Shown: positions 8,183 through 12,635 of the stretch, one piece after another | Layout: every line of letters begins with the position of its first letter | Numbering within the stretch: position 1 is the stretch's first letter | Virus record (IMG/VR): IMGVR_UViG_3300032315_000835 | Span: 1 to 28,462 of that record | Reading direction: 5' to 3' (one strand) | Length of the DNA: 28,462 nucleotides | Source: a virus | The notes under the pieces: model-generated | What the model saw: the letters and a program-made list of their open reading frames with translations, nothing else | Database searches by the model: none | Told to the model about the DNA's origin: nothing | Position numbers and translations under genes: made by a program

Positions 8183-8559
8183 TATTTCAGCTCAAAGTGA
8201 GGGCCGTCGCGAAACTTAAGCCAGTCCGCGCCAGCTATGATAGGTACGCCCTGCTGCTTGGCAAAAGCCTTCAGATCGTCAGCCAGCAGCCGGTACAGCG
8301 GCCAATCCCACCGGACCTCACCATCTACCACCACTGCAAGATCCACGGCCCTGCCTGTCAGGTGTTTGGAGTTCAGCGTACGGGACGCGCCGGCCTTGAC
8401 CAGCTCTGCCTGCCGTTGCGGCGTTCTGATGCCCTCCGTGACGATGAACGCCTGCCGGGCGTGTCTGGCGTAGTCGGTCATCAGTTTGGTCAGTGTTGGA
8501 TGTACGCCCTGTAGCCGCTTACGCGAGCGCTCATCCATCCGCGAGTTGCCGGTGTTCAT
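8182..8559 (-). CDS. M15-family peptidase, endolysin
   Basis: This 125-residue zinc peptidase of the D-Ala-D-Ala carboxypeptidase/endopeptidase type would cleave peptidoglycan cross-links at lysis. The zinc-binding pattern is visible: H66 and D73 in SKHLTGRAVDLA, and H121 in the C-terminal DGPHFEL, with the ADW motif at 111-113. There is no signal peptide, so export would depend on a holin. The start at 8559 is supported by AGAGGGG a few bases upstream; the internal ATG at 8538 has no such site. The frame overlaps the small terminase end by 29 bases. Its position inside the packaging genes, far from the holin near 23 kb, is notable. Confidence 0.9.
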   Translation of the reverse strand: MNTGNSRMDERSRKRLQGVHPTLTKLMTDYARHARQAFIVTEGIRTPQRQAELVKAGASRTLNSKHLTGRAVDLAVVVDGEVRWDWPLYRLLADDLKAFAKQQGVPIIAGADWLKFRDGPHFELK

Positions 8560-8956
8560 ACGTCCCCTCTATCACACGTTGCTCTGCTGCGGCCAGTGCG
8601 TCCTTGATGCTGATCTGCGTTTGCACGTTTACGTTCAGTTGCTGCGCGGCCGTCCAACCATGCACGTGCTTAAGGACGTCCAGCGCTGCCTTGGCGTCGC
8701 CCTGACGCGCGGCGCTGATCAGCACGTCTGCCATTTCCGCTTCAGCGTCAGCCTTGCCTTTGACAACGGCAAGCTCAACCAGCGGATCCATCTGTTTAAG
8801 CCGGTTGAATTCGACAGGCATAAGTCCTGACGCCAGCGCAAGGGCGTCGTTTTTCAGTCCCTTACGCGCGGCCTCATAAATGCGCTCCAGGCGTTGCTCG
8901 GTAGCTTTTAACGCCGGCCGCACCTCAAGAGGCAATGAATAAAACGTGTGGTTCAT
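8531..8956 (-). CDS. terS: Terminase small subunit
   Basis: The product has 141 residues, all-helical, starting MNHTFYSLPLEVRPALKATE. The C-terminal part DAKAALDVLKHVHGWTAAQQ followed by LNVNVQTQISIKDALAAAEQ is the oligomerisation/terminase-contact region I know from many podovirus and siphovirus small terminases. It would recognise the packaging start site and regulate TerL. It is the first gene of the leftward late operon and abuts the non-coding control region. No strong Shine-Dalgarno precedes the ATG; instead a palindrome (TGTACTGTACA) lies 5-15 bases upstream. The family call rests on pattern and position. Confidence 0.85.
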   Translation of the reverse strand: MNHTFYSLPLEVRPALKATEQRLERIYEAARKGLKNDALALASGLMPVEFNRLKQMDPLVELAVVKGKADAEAEMADVLISAARQGDAKAALDVLKHVHGWTAAQQLNVNVQTQISIKDALAAAEQRVIEGTYEHRQLADG

Positions 8957-8960
8957 GTTC

Positions 8961-8971
8961 TGTACTGTACA
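8961..8971. promoter_or_regulatory. Palindrome TGTACTGTACA in front of terS
   Basis: This is a perfect 11-base palindrome with one central base, lying 5-15 bases upstream of the terS ATG where a ribosome site would be expected. It is followed by a second perfect palindrome, ATTTTTAAAAAT (8977-8988), and an A/T tract likely to be bent. It is plausibly an operator or part of the late promoter on the minus strand. No good -10/-35 pair could be fixed by eye. Confidence 0.4.
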
Positions 8972-9001
8972 CCCGCATTTTTAAAAATCAAAAATTTTTT
9001 G

Positions 9002-9019
9002 CTGGTGACCAGTACTGGT
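9002..9019. promoter_or_regulatory. Interleaved operator-like palindromes (CTGGT/ACCAG)
   Basis: CTGGTGACCAG (9002-9012) is a palindrome with one central base, and it overlaps the perfect 12-base palindrome ACCAGTACTGGT (9008-9019). Thus three alternating half-sites CTGGT/ACCAG are packed into 18 bases. This is the look of a repressor or activator site bound by dimers on adjacent turns. The binding protein is unknown; the winged-helix protein at 12632-13021 is one candidate by inference. Confidence 0.45.
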
Positions 9020-9170
9020 ACCATTCCCCTGCCGGCCCCCCCTCCCCCCTCGTTTACCGCTCGTTAACCATGCCCCAAGCAAGGATTTACAAATGGTTAA
9101 AACCTTGCTGCCAGTAGGGGTTAAGATCTGGTAAATTGACGTAGGGGAAGCGTACCAGGTGCGAAGACCT

Positions 9171-9375
9171 TTGGGTCATTTGGGTAGTGGATCAACAAGA
9201 GGTGGGCATCTACGCGCCTAGGGACGCCCGCCTAGGGGCGTTGGGTAGTTTGGGTCATTTGGGTAGTGGGTTGAAAGCCGGTAGGCGTCTACGCGCTACC
9301 AGGACGCCTCGGCATGGGCTATGGACGCCCGGCGTGGGTCTTGGGTCATTTTGGGTCTTTTGGGTCATTTGGGCA
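9171..9375 (+). repeat. Tandem TTGGGT 9-mer array (iteron-like)
   Basis: TTGGGT occurs at 9171, 9180, 9241, 9250, 9259, 9341, 9351 and 9360, with TTGGGC at 9369. Within clusters the spacing is 9 bases (once 10). The 20-mer TTGGGTCATTTGGGTAGTGG at 9171-9190 recurs at 9250-9269, exactly 79 bases on, and TCTACGCGC recurs at 9209 and 9288, also 79 bases apart. GGACGCC recurs at 9222 and 9302. So there are two tandem units of about 79 bp and a third, diverged one from 9341. Confidence 0.85.
9235..9270 (+). other. G-quadruplex motif 1
   Basis: Five runs of at least three G (9235-9238, 9243-9245, 9252-9254, 9261-9263, 9268-9270) are separated by loops of 4, 6, 6 and 4 bases. This satisfies the canonical four-run, 1-7 base loop rule on the plus strand. 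The motif is made by the 9-mer array itself. Confidence 0.7.
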
Positions 9376-9381
9376 GGGGGG
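9336..9381 (+). other. G-quadruplex motif 2
   Basis: G runs at 9336-9338, 9343-9345, 9353-9355, 9362-9364, 9371-9373 and 9376-9381 have loops of 4, 7, 6, 6 and 2 bases. This is a canonical plus-strand quadruplex motif directly left of the AT-rich patch at 9423-9462. Confidence 0.7.
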
Positions 9382-9422
9382 AAAAAAGCATTCGGCGAAA
9401 ACGGACGCGCGCAGTCTAGGGG

Positions 9423-9462
9423 CCATATACCTATATATAAAAAAACAATTTAGATAGAAACC
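9423..9462. other. AT-rich patch, possible duplex-unwinding element
   Basis: The forty bases include CTATATATAAAAAAAC and AATTTAGATAG and stand out sharply from GC-rich surroundings. TTGGGT repeats lie on the left in the forward direction, and the inverted copy lies on the right from 9464. An unwinding element next to initiator-binding repeats is the inferred role. Confidence 0.5.
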
Positions 9463-9463
9463 T

Positions 9464-9484
9464 ACTACCCAAATGACCCAAAAA
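9464..9484 (-). repeat. Inverted copy of the TTGGGT 9-mers
   Basis: Read on the minus strand this is TTTTGGGTCATTTGGGTAGT, the same core as the plus-strand units at 9171 and 9250, now facing the AT-rich patch from the other side. It gives the region a dyad layout. Confidence 0.8.
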
Positions 9485-9543
9485 GCCAAATAAGCTAGTA
9501 ATTACAAGGCTAAAACATGGGCAATCCGCGCGGCGTCCCTTAA

Positions 9544-9568
9544 CCCAACTCCCACCCAACCCGCACCC
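9544..9568 (-). other. G-quadruplex motif 3 on the opposite strand
   Basis: Runs of CCC at 9544, 9551, 9555, 9560 and 9566 are separated by 4, 1, 2 and 3 bases, giving a compact canonical G-quadruplex motif on the minus strand. ACCCAA hexamers (reverse of TTGGGT) are at 9543, 9554 and 9565. Opposite-strand quadruplex motifs thus lie on each side of the AT-rich patch. Confidence 0.65.
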
Positions 9569-9582
9569 AACTAATCACGCGC

Positions 9583-9613
9583 CTGTGATAACCCGTGACC
9601 GTTCTGTGATAAC
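9583..9613 (+). repeat. Direct repeat pair CTGTGATAAC, 21 bases apart
   Basis: Exact copies of CTGTGATAAC lie at 9583-9592 and 9604-9613. The 21-base spacing is two helical turns, so a protein bound to both would sit on the same face of the DNA. This is operator or activator-site architecture; the partner is unknown. Confidence 0.55.
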
Positions 9614-9635
9614 AAAAGCCTGTGCATTAATGGTC

Positions 9636-9677
9636 TGTCAATCTATGGTCCTTACATCAGTCCATAGATGTTTGACA
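9636..9677. promoter_or_regulatory. Large inverted repeat containing outward TTGACA boxes
   Basis: TGTCAATCTATGG (9636-9648) pairs with CCATAGA (9662-9668) plus TTGACA (9672-9677), leaving a TGT bulge and a 13-base loop. TTGACA is a perfect -35 hexamer on each strand, but no good -10 follows at 16-18 bases on either side. An operator or initiator site is therefore at least as likely as a promoter. Confidence 0.5.
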
Positions 9678-9689
9678 TTGCAGTAGATG

Positions 9690-9718
9690 AGTGACCACCG
9701 CCGGGAGGCGTCGTCACT
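9690..9718 (+). other. Hairpin just before the first early terminator
   Basis: AGTGAC (9690-9695) pairs with GTCACT (9713-9718), and an inner CGCC/GGCG stem closes a small loop. It lies 6 bases before the strong terminator at 9725, so a short untranslated transcript with two hairpins would be made if transcription starts upstream. Nothing more can be said from the sequence. Confidence 0.35.
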
Positions 9719-9724
9719 GTCCCG

Positions 9725-9767
9725 AAAGCCCCCGGCTGCCGCGTCTAGCGGTGGCGCGGGGGCTTTT
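9725..9767 (+). terminator. Intrinsic terminator in front of the first early gene
   Basis: A 10-base stem (AAAGCCCCCG at 9725-9734 with CGGGGGCTTT at 9757-9766) is followed by T-rich GTCTTTT. There is an inner CCGC/GCGG stem in the loop. It precedes the leader of the gene at 9805, so it would cut transcripts coming from the control region unless antiterminated or overcome by a nearer promoter. Confidence 0.75.
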
Positions 9768-9804
9768 GTCTTTTATAGGACTACCCAAACACAAGGACGA
9801 AAAC

Positions 9805-10062
9805 ATGATCACCTTTAACGGCCCGGACGCGGTGAGCGTCTATGCGATACGCGTCTTAGCCTCTGGCCTAGCGCTGTACGCAAACACGGGCATGATTCCA
9901 AACCGGGCGTATACGCCCACGAAAATGTTGCGCCGCGCGGCAGAGTACACGGGCGTTCGATACAAGCGCGGCCAGTACCTGGAAGCAGCGGAAGCGCTCA
10001 TAGCGCTCGCCAAAGCAAGGGCAGCGTCACTGCCCGAGGGTAACAGCATCACCTCGACCTAG
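9805..10062 (+). CDS. Small early protein (85 aa), unknown
   Basis: ATG at 9805 lies 7 bases after AAGGA in a leader shared with the next genes. The upstream in-frame codons pass through the terminator and are rejected. The product starts MITFNGPDAVSVYAIRVLAS and is mainly helical: a segment GLALYANTGMIPNRAYTPTK is followed by MLRRAAEYTGVRYKRGQYLE and an Ala-rich helix. The 'YxPxxMLxxAxxYTGxxYKRGxYxxAxxALxxLAxA' layout resembles small early phage proteins of unknown role. There are no cysteines and no membrane segment. It is the first of five single-gene cassettes, each closed by its own hairpin terminator, and is probably expressed early for takeover of the host or replication. Confidence 0.8.
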   Translation: MITFNGPDAVSVYAIRVLASGLALYANTGMIPNRAYTPTKMLRRAAEYTGVRYKRGQYLEAAEALIALAKARAASLPEGNSITST

Positions 10063-10067
10063 ACCCT

Positions 10068-10098
10068 AACGGCCCCACGCTCCCGCGTGGGGCCGTTT
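10068..10098 (+). terminator. Terminator after the 85-aa early gene
   Basis: A perfect 13-base stem (AACGGCCCCACGC at 10068-10080 with its complement at 10085-10097) and a TCCC loop are followed by a short, poor T-run (GTTTCC). It starts 5 bases after the stop codon. Strong hairpin, weak tail: termination may be partial, or the hairpin may protect the mRNA end. Confidence 0.7.
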
Positions 10099-10135
10099 CC
10101 ATTAGTAGGACTACCAAACACAAGGAACAAACACC

Positions 10136-10342
10136 GTGTACCAGCTACAGTACGCCTACTCAGACGAGCCTAACACCTACCTGACATGGTCGCACTACCT
10201 CGACCGCCACGACGCGGAGAACGCCCTAAAGGTCGTTCGCGCAACGGACGTAGCCTTAGAGATTGATCGCACATGGCGCGTCCATAACGCCGCACGTGCG
10301 CGCGTCGCCGACCTCATAGTAGGATGGCGCAACGAAGCCTAG
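10136..10342 (+). CDS. Small early protein (68 aa), unknown
   Basis: This frame starts with GTG at 10136, 8 bases after AAGGA in the conserved leader, and ends TAG at 10340-10342. The product begins MYQLQYAYSDEPNTYLTWSH and is a compact alpha/beta-looking protein rich in aromatic and charged residues (YLDRHDAENALKVVRATDVA and LEIDRTWRVHNA follow). The 'W..A..L..V..A..V.LEIDRTWRV' layout has no family I can name. It is flanked by terminators on both sides, so it is a one-gene cassette. It is probably an early accessory protein; the function is unknown. Confidence 0.78.
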   Translation: MYQLQYAYSDEPNTYLTWSHYLDRHDAENALKVVRATDVALEIDRTWRVHNAARARVADLIVGWRNEA

Positions 10343-10346
10343 ACCC

Positions 10347-10374
10347 AAGGCCCGGCATCACTGCCGGGCCTTTT
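10347..10374 (+). terminator. Cassette terminator with reversed loop (TCAC)
   Basis: A perfect 11-base stem AAGGCCCGGCA / TGCCGGGCCTT with loop TCAC is followed by TTTTC. It has the same stem as the terminators at 11257 and 11525, but its loop is the reverse complement of their GTGA-type loop, so the whole hairpin reads like the others from the opposite strand. Confidence 0.88.
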
Positions 10375-10402
10375 CTATTAGTATCAACGGAAGGAAACAG
10401 AT

Positions 10403-10528
10403 ATGCCCAAGGTCATTTATAACCGGCTCCTCAAGGGTTGGTACGTAGTGCGCGGGCCGCATCACACGCCACTGTCTGGCGCGTTCGCCACACGCGAAGC
10501 AGCCCAGGCATGGCTCAAACGTTCTTGA
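10403..10528 (+). CDS. Very small early protein (41 aa), unknown
   Basis: ATG at 10403, with GGAAGGA about 7-13 bases upstream, opens a 41-codon frame that ends TGA at 10526-10528, four bases before the next hairpin. The product starts MPKVIYNRLLKGWYVVRGPH and ends with an amphipathic helix TREAAQAWLKRS. The N-terminal half looks like a beta-hairpin (WYVVRG..HTPLSGAF). This 'GWYVVRG.....SG.F.TR.AA..WL' form is common in short phage proteins made of a beta-hairpin and a helix. The placement between two terminators and a proper leader supports reality despite the small size. The function is unknown. Confidence 0.75.
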   Translation: MPKVIYNRLLKGWYVVRGPHHTPLSGAFATREAAQAWLKRS

Positions 10529-10531
10529 CCT

Positions 10532-10560
10532 AAGGGCCCGGCAGTGATGCCGGGCCCTTT
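10532..10560 (+). terminator. Cassette terminator (GTGA loop)
   Basis: A perfect 12-base stem (AAGGGCCCGGCA with its complement) and loop GTGA are followed by TTTCG. It is a slightly longer version of the neighbouring cassette terminators. In RNA, GUGA is a GNRA tetraloop, a very stable cap. Confidence 0.85.
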
Positions 10561-10598
10561 CGCGTTTATAGGACCACCAAACACAAGGACATTAATAC

Positions 10599-11249
10599 AT
10601 GCACATCACACTGAAATCGCGGAACACTAAGACCGGCCCCATACCGGTCACGACGTCATCACGCGAGACCTGCCCAAACGCCTGCCCACTAAAGGGCAAC
10701 GGTTGTTATGCTGAGAGCGGCCCCTTAGCGCTGCACTGGCGTAAGGTCACTACCGCGACAACGGCCGCCACCTTAACCGCCATTGCAGCGTTGCCAGCCG
10801 GCACGCTGTGGCGTCACAATCAAGCCGGCGACCTCGCCGGCACGGGCGACACTATCGACGTTGCGGCGCTCGCATCGCTCGTTAGCGCGAACGTAGGCAA
10901 GCGCGGCTTCACGTACACTCACAAGCCGACAGACAACCCAAATAACCGCGATGCTGTCGCCTACGCGAACGCGAACGGCTTCACGGTCAACCTGTCAGCC
11001 GACACGCTGACGGAGGCTGACGAACTCGCCTCGCTGGGCATCGGGCCCGTCGTCGTCGTCGTAACGCGCGACGCACCGGAGAAGCTCGCGACCCCCCAAG
11101 GCCGCCGCGTCGTCGTCTGCCCGGCTCAAACGCGCGATGACGTCACGTGCCAGTCGTGCCAGCTATGCGCCCGCGCGTCGCGAGACGTCATCGTCGGCTT
11201 CCGCGCTCATGGCGCGGGCGCTCGCAAGGCGGAAGCGGTGACGGTCTGA
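10599..11249 (+). CDS. Cysteine-motif phage protein resembling DUF7227
   Basis: The product has 216 residues. The N-terminus MHITLKSRNTKTGPIPVTTS is followed by an ETCPNACPLKGNGCYAESGP motif (C25, C29, C36), then LWRHNQAGDLAGTGDTID. The C-terminus carries C174, C184, C187 and C190 (VVVCPAQTRDDVTCQSCQLC). I recognise this as a widespread phage protein (DUF7227, from memory) related in its 'CxxxCP....CYA' opening to the Gp37/Gp68 proteins, some of which are described as radical-SAM-like. Seven cysteines in two groups suggest metal or Fe-S binding; the reaction is unknown. The central region (GFTYTHKPTDNPNNRDAVAY and onward) looks like a partial TIM barrel. It is the only long gene among the terminator-flanked cassettes. 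Confidence 0.85.
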   Translation: MHITLKSRNTKTGPIPVTTSSRETCPNACPLKGNGCYAESGPLALHWRKVTTATTAATLTAIAALPAGTLWRHNQAGDLAGTGDTIDVAALASLVSANVGKRGFTYTHKPTDNPNNRDAVAYANANGFTVNLSADTLTEADELASLGIGPVVVVVTRDAPEKLATPQGRRVVVCPAQTRDDVTCQSCQLCARASRDVIVGFRAHGAGARKAEAVTV

Positions 11250-11256
11250 TCCCCTC

Positions 11257-11284
11257 AAGGCCCGGCAGTGATGCCGGGCCTTTT
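11257..11284 (+). terminator. Cassette terminator (GTGA loop)
   Basis: A perfect 11-base stem AAGGCCCGGCA / TGCCGGGCCTT with loop GTGA is followed by TTTTC, 7 bases after the stop codon. The next leader continues TATTAGTATCAG before the AAGGA ribosome site. Confidence 0.88.
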
Positions 11285-11313
11285 CTATTAGTATCAGCAC
11301 AAAGGACAAACAC

Positions 11314-11520
11314 ATGCTCACCCTCTCTCCCGCCTATGGTCGCGACTATACCTCAGCCAAAGCCGTTCGGGCCGACTGGCTCGCCGGTAAAGACTTCCGC
11401 ATTGAGAATTATGGCCCCGACATGGGCCGCTACATCGGCAAGGCGGAAGCCGATGCCGAGAACCTGACGGTTCACATCCGTTACAAGCGGCTTACGCAGG
11501 TGTGCGTTATCCGCCCCTAG
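11314..11520 (+). CDS. Small conserved early phage protein (68 aa)
   Basis: ATG at 11314 is 8 bases after AAGGA in the shared leader. The product starts MLTLSPAYGRDYTSAKAVRA, continues DWLAGKDFRIENYGPDMGRY, and ends in VHIRYKRLTQVCVIRP. I know the pattern 'LSPAYGRDYxSAKxVxxDWxAGKDFxI' followed by 'IRYxxLxxV' from many phage genomes as a conserved hypothetical protein. It has no membrane segment. It is the fifth single-gene cassette, closed by a terminator starting 5 bases after the stop. The function is unknown; early expression is inferred from position. Confidence 0.82.
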   Translation: MLTLSPAYGRDYTSAKAVRADWLAGKDFRIENYGPDMGRYIGKAEADAENLTVHIRYKRLTQVCVIRP

Positions 11521-11524
11521 ACCC

Positions 11525-11552
11525 AAGGCCCGGCAGCGATGCCGGGCCTTTT
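11525..11552 (+). terminator. Cassette terminator (GCGA loop)
   Basis: A perfect 11-base stem, identical to that at 11257, has loop GCGA, again a GNRA tetraloop, followed by TTTTC. It is followed by a second small palindrome (GGGGATCCCC near 11562-11571) before the leader of the clamp-like gene. Confidence 0.88.
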
Positions 11553-11594
11553 CTATTAGTAGGGGATCCCCCCTAAGCACAAGGAACAAACACA

Positions 11595-12206
11595 ATGATC
11601 GCTTTCAACACTCACTTTTTCCACGTTGCCAGTCTGTTCACGTCTACCGAACAGGCGCGTTATTACCTGGGCGGCGTCTATATCGAGCCCCACAAAAGCG
11701 GCGGCGTCACTATGACCGCAACCGACGGCCATAAGCTCATTCATATCCACGATCCGGACGGGGCGTGCGGCAAAGCTTTCCTTGTCAAGGCGCTGCCGGT
11801 CGGCCGTCAGCTGCGCCCCGGCAAGCGCATGCTGCGCCGCATCGCCACTGGCGCGGTACCGCCTCGCGGCACGTTCATGCTCAACCTGCACGACATCGGC
11901 GAGGCACCGGACGCCGTCCTGGCCGGGTCGCTCCTATGCGAGACGGTGGACGGGTCGTTTCCTGAGTATCGCCGGGTGATCCCGGCGATATCCACGTCCG
12001 GCCTCTCCGGTCAATTCAAGCCCGCCCTTATCGCCTCCGTTGCATCCGCCGCGAAGGAACTTGGCGTCACTGATCTTATTTTCCGACAGAAAGACAAAAA
12101 CTCCCCCGCCATCGCGCTGTTAGGCCCCCGTGCCTTCGCCGTGCTCATGCCCCGCTATGAACAGGGCGATGAAGAGCTAGCTCTGCCTTCCTGGTTCACA
12201 TCATGA
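11595..12206 (+). CDS. DnaN-like sliding-clamp protein, shortened
   Basis: The product has 203 residues. TSTEQARYYLGGVYIEPHKS (16-35), followed by TATDGHKLIHIHD, matches the start of a beta-clamp domain ('xxExxRYYLNGVxx...ATDGHRL'). VDGSFPEYRRVIP (118-130) matches the clamp 'xEGxFPDYxRVIP' motif, and AFAVLMPRYE (180-189) resembles the C-terminal 'xxxVxMPMR' strand. Bacterial clamps have about 370 residues in three domains; here the motifs of two domains are compressed into about half that length, so a ring would need more subunits. It probably tethers the family A polymerase encoded at 15265. The ATG at 11595 follows AAGGA in the shared leader. It starts a terminator-free operon. Confidence 0.8.
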   Translation: MIAFNTHFFHVASLFTSTEQARYYLGGVYIEPHKSGGVTMTATDGHKLIHIHDPDGACGKAFLVKALPVGRQLRPGKRMLRRIATGAVPPRGTFMLNLHDIGEAPDAVLAGSLLCETVDGSFPEYRRVIPAISTSGLSGQFKPALIASVASAAKELGVTDLIFRQKDKNSPAIALLGPRAFAVLMPRYEQGDEELALPSWFTS

Positions 12207-12373
12207 GGTACGTTCTAGAGTTCTACGATGACAAACTGCCGCGCGCAGGGTGGACGCGGTGGAACGAACAAGCCTTCACCCGCATGTCGGAAGCCATCGC
12301 TGCGCGTAATCACGCGCAGCGTGTGGCGGACGATTACAAAGCAAAACTCACATTCAGGATTAAAAACATATGA
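12203..12373 (+). CDS. Small early protein (56 aa), unknown
   Basis: The ATG at 12203 overlaps the clamp-like gene stop (ATGA) and the frame ends in another ATGA overlap at 12370-12373. The product begins MRYVLEFYDDKLPRAGWTRW and continues with a helix NEQAFTRMSEAIAARNHAQR, then a basic end (KAKLTFRIKNI). Two short strands around a helix would fit. I recognise no family. Double overlaps with neighbours support translation as part of the clamp operon. Confidence 0.7.
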   Translation: MRYVLEFYDDKLPRAGWTRWNEQAFTRMSEAIAARNHAQRVADDYKAKLTFRIKNI

Positions 12374-12555
12374 TCATACACCTAAGCGACTATCGTAAGC
12401 CGGTCAGCGTGTGGCGCTCCTATCGCGTCCACGCGGTCGACCAACAGGGCCAGCCCCTGGCGCTGACATACCGCGCCATGAGCATAAACAGCGCCCGCTT
12501 CCGCGCTTTCAGGGACGGCGCGCGTCGCGTCGAAGCCATTGAGGAGATACGTTAA
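12370..12555 (+). CDS. Small basic early protein (61 aa), unknown
   Basis: The product starts MIIHLSDYRKPVSVWRSYRV, continues HAVDQQGQPLALTYRAMSIN, and ends with an arginine-rich helix (SARFRAFRDGARRVEAIEEI). Start and stop both overlap neighbouring genes (ATGA at 12370, TAATG at 12553-12557). The strong positive charge suggests nucleic-acid contact, but no family is recognised. Confidence 0.68.
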   Translation: MIIHLSDYRKPVSVWRSYRVHAVDQQGQPLALTYRAMSINSARFRAFRDGARRVEAIEEIR

Positions 12556-12635
12556 TGGACATTGCAATCGCTGTTATCGTTGTCATAGGGGCCGCCCTGT
12601 TCGCCGTCTTTATCCTGGAGGATCTGGTCTCATGA
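12555..12635 (+). CDS. 26-residue single-membrane-span micropeptide
   Basis: ATG at 12555 (TAATG overlap) to TGA at 12633-12635 (ATGA overlap) encodes MDIAIAVIVVIGAALFAVFI followed by LEDLVS. It is essentially one transmembrane helix of about 18 residues with acidic ends. Exact nesting between two coupled genes argues that it is translated. Its coding sequence also carries the GGAGG ribosome site (12617-12621) of the following regulator gene. The function is unknown; small phage membrane peptides can act in superinfection exclusion or host membrane changes, which is only a possibility here. Confidence 0.6.
   Translation: MDIAIAVIVVIGAALFAVFILEDLVS

Larger units (their letters stand above)
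8957..9804. other. 848-base non-coding divergent control region, candidate origin
   Basis: No credible gene lies between the small terminase (leftward) and the first early gene (rightward). The stretch holds, from left to right: two palindrome clusters near 8961-9019, A/T tracts, a C-rich tract at 9026-9049, and a two-copy tandem of about 79 bp plus a third partial copy built on TTGGGT 9-mers (9171-9375). These are followed by a 40-bp AT-rich patch, an inverted copy of the 9-mers, a C-rich block, a direct repeat pair, a large inverted repeat and a terminator. Iterated short repeats beside an AT-rich segment are the classical layout of iteron-type origins; this is inference, and early/late promoters may also sit here. 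Confidence 0.6.

Noticed and set aside
9187-9453. 88-codon open frame through the repeat array
   Set aside because: Its translation only mirrors the TTGGGT repeats (LGSLGHLG, SFWVFWVIW), it has no ribosome site, and it crosses the G-rich and AT-rich elements.
9672-9700. Sigma-70 promoter from the perfect TTGACA at 9672
   Set aside because: No -10-like hexamer lies 16-18 bases downstream, and the box is one arm of a larger inverted repeat.
9725-11552. Repeated hairpins seen as a possible CRISPR array or mobile repeat
   Set aside because: The units are spaced by whole genes, have T-tails after the stem, and sit just after stop codons; they are terminators.
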